This document shows positions 36,180 to 36,548 of a DNA stretch of 36,548 nt, in pieces (the first letter of the stretch is position 1; every line of letters starts with the position of its first letter). The DNA is from Cypionkella sp. Its GTDB lineage: Bacteria; Pseudomonadota; Alphaproteobacteria; Rhodobacterales; Rhodobacteraceae. The notes under the pieces were generated by a model. It was not told where the DNA came from. It was given only the letters and a program-made list of their open reading frames with translations, and ran no database searches. The stretch is from the NCBI GenBank assembly GCA_025458085.1, contig JALOTC010000007.1, positions 1 through 36,548 on the forward strand. Direction: 5' to 3'. A program made the translations under genes and the position numbers.

Positions 36180-36548
36180 TCAGGCACTCCTGTGCTGGGG
36201 GGCGTGGGCCGGTTTCAGAGAAGGGGGCGGCGCATCCATCACCGCCAGCATGTCGCGGACCTGCGGGCAACCTGCGTTCGGGTCGGGGCCGAAGGTGACT
36301 TCGGTCTCTTCCCAGACCGCATCCAGCGCCACCAGATCGGTAGGGTCGTCCTCGGGCTGGGCCAGCAGCCCGGCCAGTGCCTCGGCATCCACTTCGGCTG
36401 CGGCAAGGCCGGAAAGGGCGGCGAATGCGGCGGCATATCCGCTGTTGCGCCGCGCCAGACGACTGGCCAGCGCCTCAAGGATATGCGCCGCATCCGCCAG
36501 TATCTCCTGTGCTTCGGCGAAGGGACGCGTCGACAGGAATTCCAGCAG
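36180..36548 (-). CDS. narJ: Nitrate reductase molybdenum cofactor assembly chaperone, C-terminal part (runs off window end)
   Basis: Immediately upstream of narI; LLEFLSTRPFAEAQEILADAAHILEALASRLARRNSGYAAAFAALSGLAAAEVDAEALAGLLAQPEDDPTDLVALDAVWEETEVTFGP. Confidence 0.82.
   Translation of the reverse strand: MLEFLSTRPFAEAQEILADAAHILEALASRLARRNSGYAAAFAALSGLAAAEVDAEALAGLLAQPEDDPTDLVALDAVWEETEVTFGPDPNAGCPQVRDMLAVMDAPPPSLKPAHAPQHRSA

Noticed and set aside
1-36548. Defence systems, prophage, integrons, CRISPR arrays, tRNA or rRNA genes
   Set aside because: Searched by eye for repeats with regular spacing, integrase/transposase motifs and tRNA-like folds; none seen.

Overview
This 36.5 kb GC-rich window looks like an alphaproteobacterial (Rhodobacteraceae-type) chromosome; the taxonomic call is an inference from gene content. 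I saw no phage, transposase, CRISPR, rRNA or tRNA signals. From left to right it contains: (1) xanthine dehydrogenase xdhB (partial) and xdhA; (2) dnaE; (3) an ethylmalonyl-CoA-pathway block on the minus strand (mch-like mesaconyl-CoA hydratase, DUF1737, NnrU, mcl2-like malyl-CoA thioesterase); (4) a PuuD-like urate hydroxylase diverging from a LysR regulator; (5) a HutC/GntR regulator diverging from an exbB-exbD-exbD-tonB operon; (6) an inositol monophosphatase family gene; (7) a sugar-acid catabolic island of about 17 kb: RbsABC-type ABC transporter, SMP-30 lactonase, idonate dehydrogenase, 2-ketoacid reductase, gluconate 5-dehydrogenase, gluconokinase, two orphan coupled genes, a TRAP transporter and four GntR/IdnR-like LacI regulators; (8) a secreted protein with three PPC-like repeats; (9) DUF2478, beta-carbonic anhydrase, a parvulin PPIase, narI and partial narJ. 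The main points for follow-up are: a recurring near-palindromic operator (GTTAACGATAAC-like) at four regulatory regions of the sugar-acid island; a tandem ExbD pair in which the second copy has Asn in place of the proton-path Asp, next to an exbB that appears to have lost TM3 through a deletion; an apparent in-frame deletion in the xdhA FAD domain plus a G/C-run palindromic element in its interdomain linker; an unannotated 54-aa ORF coupled between idnD and the lactonase; and two orphan genes coupled by ATGA overlaps to the gluconate operon. All calls come from reading motifs by eye; no database search was run.
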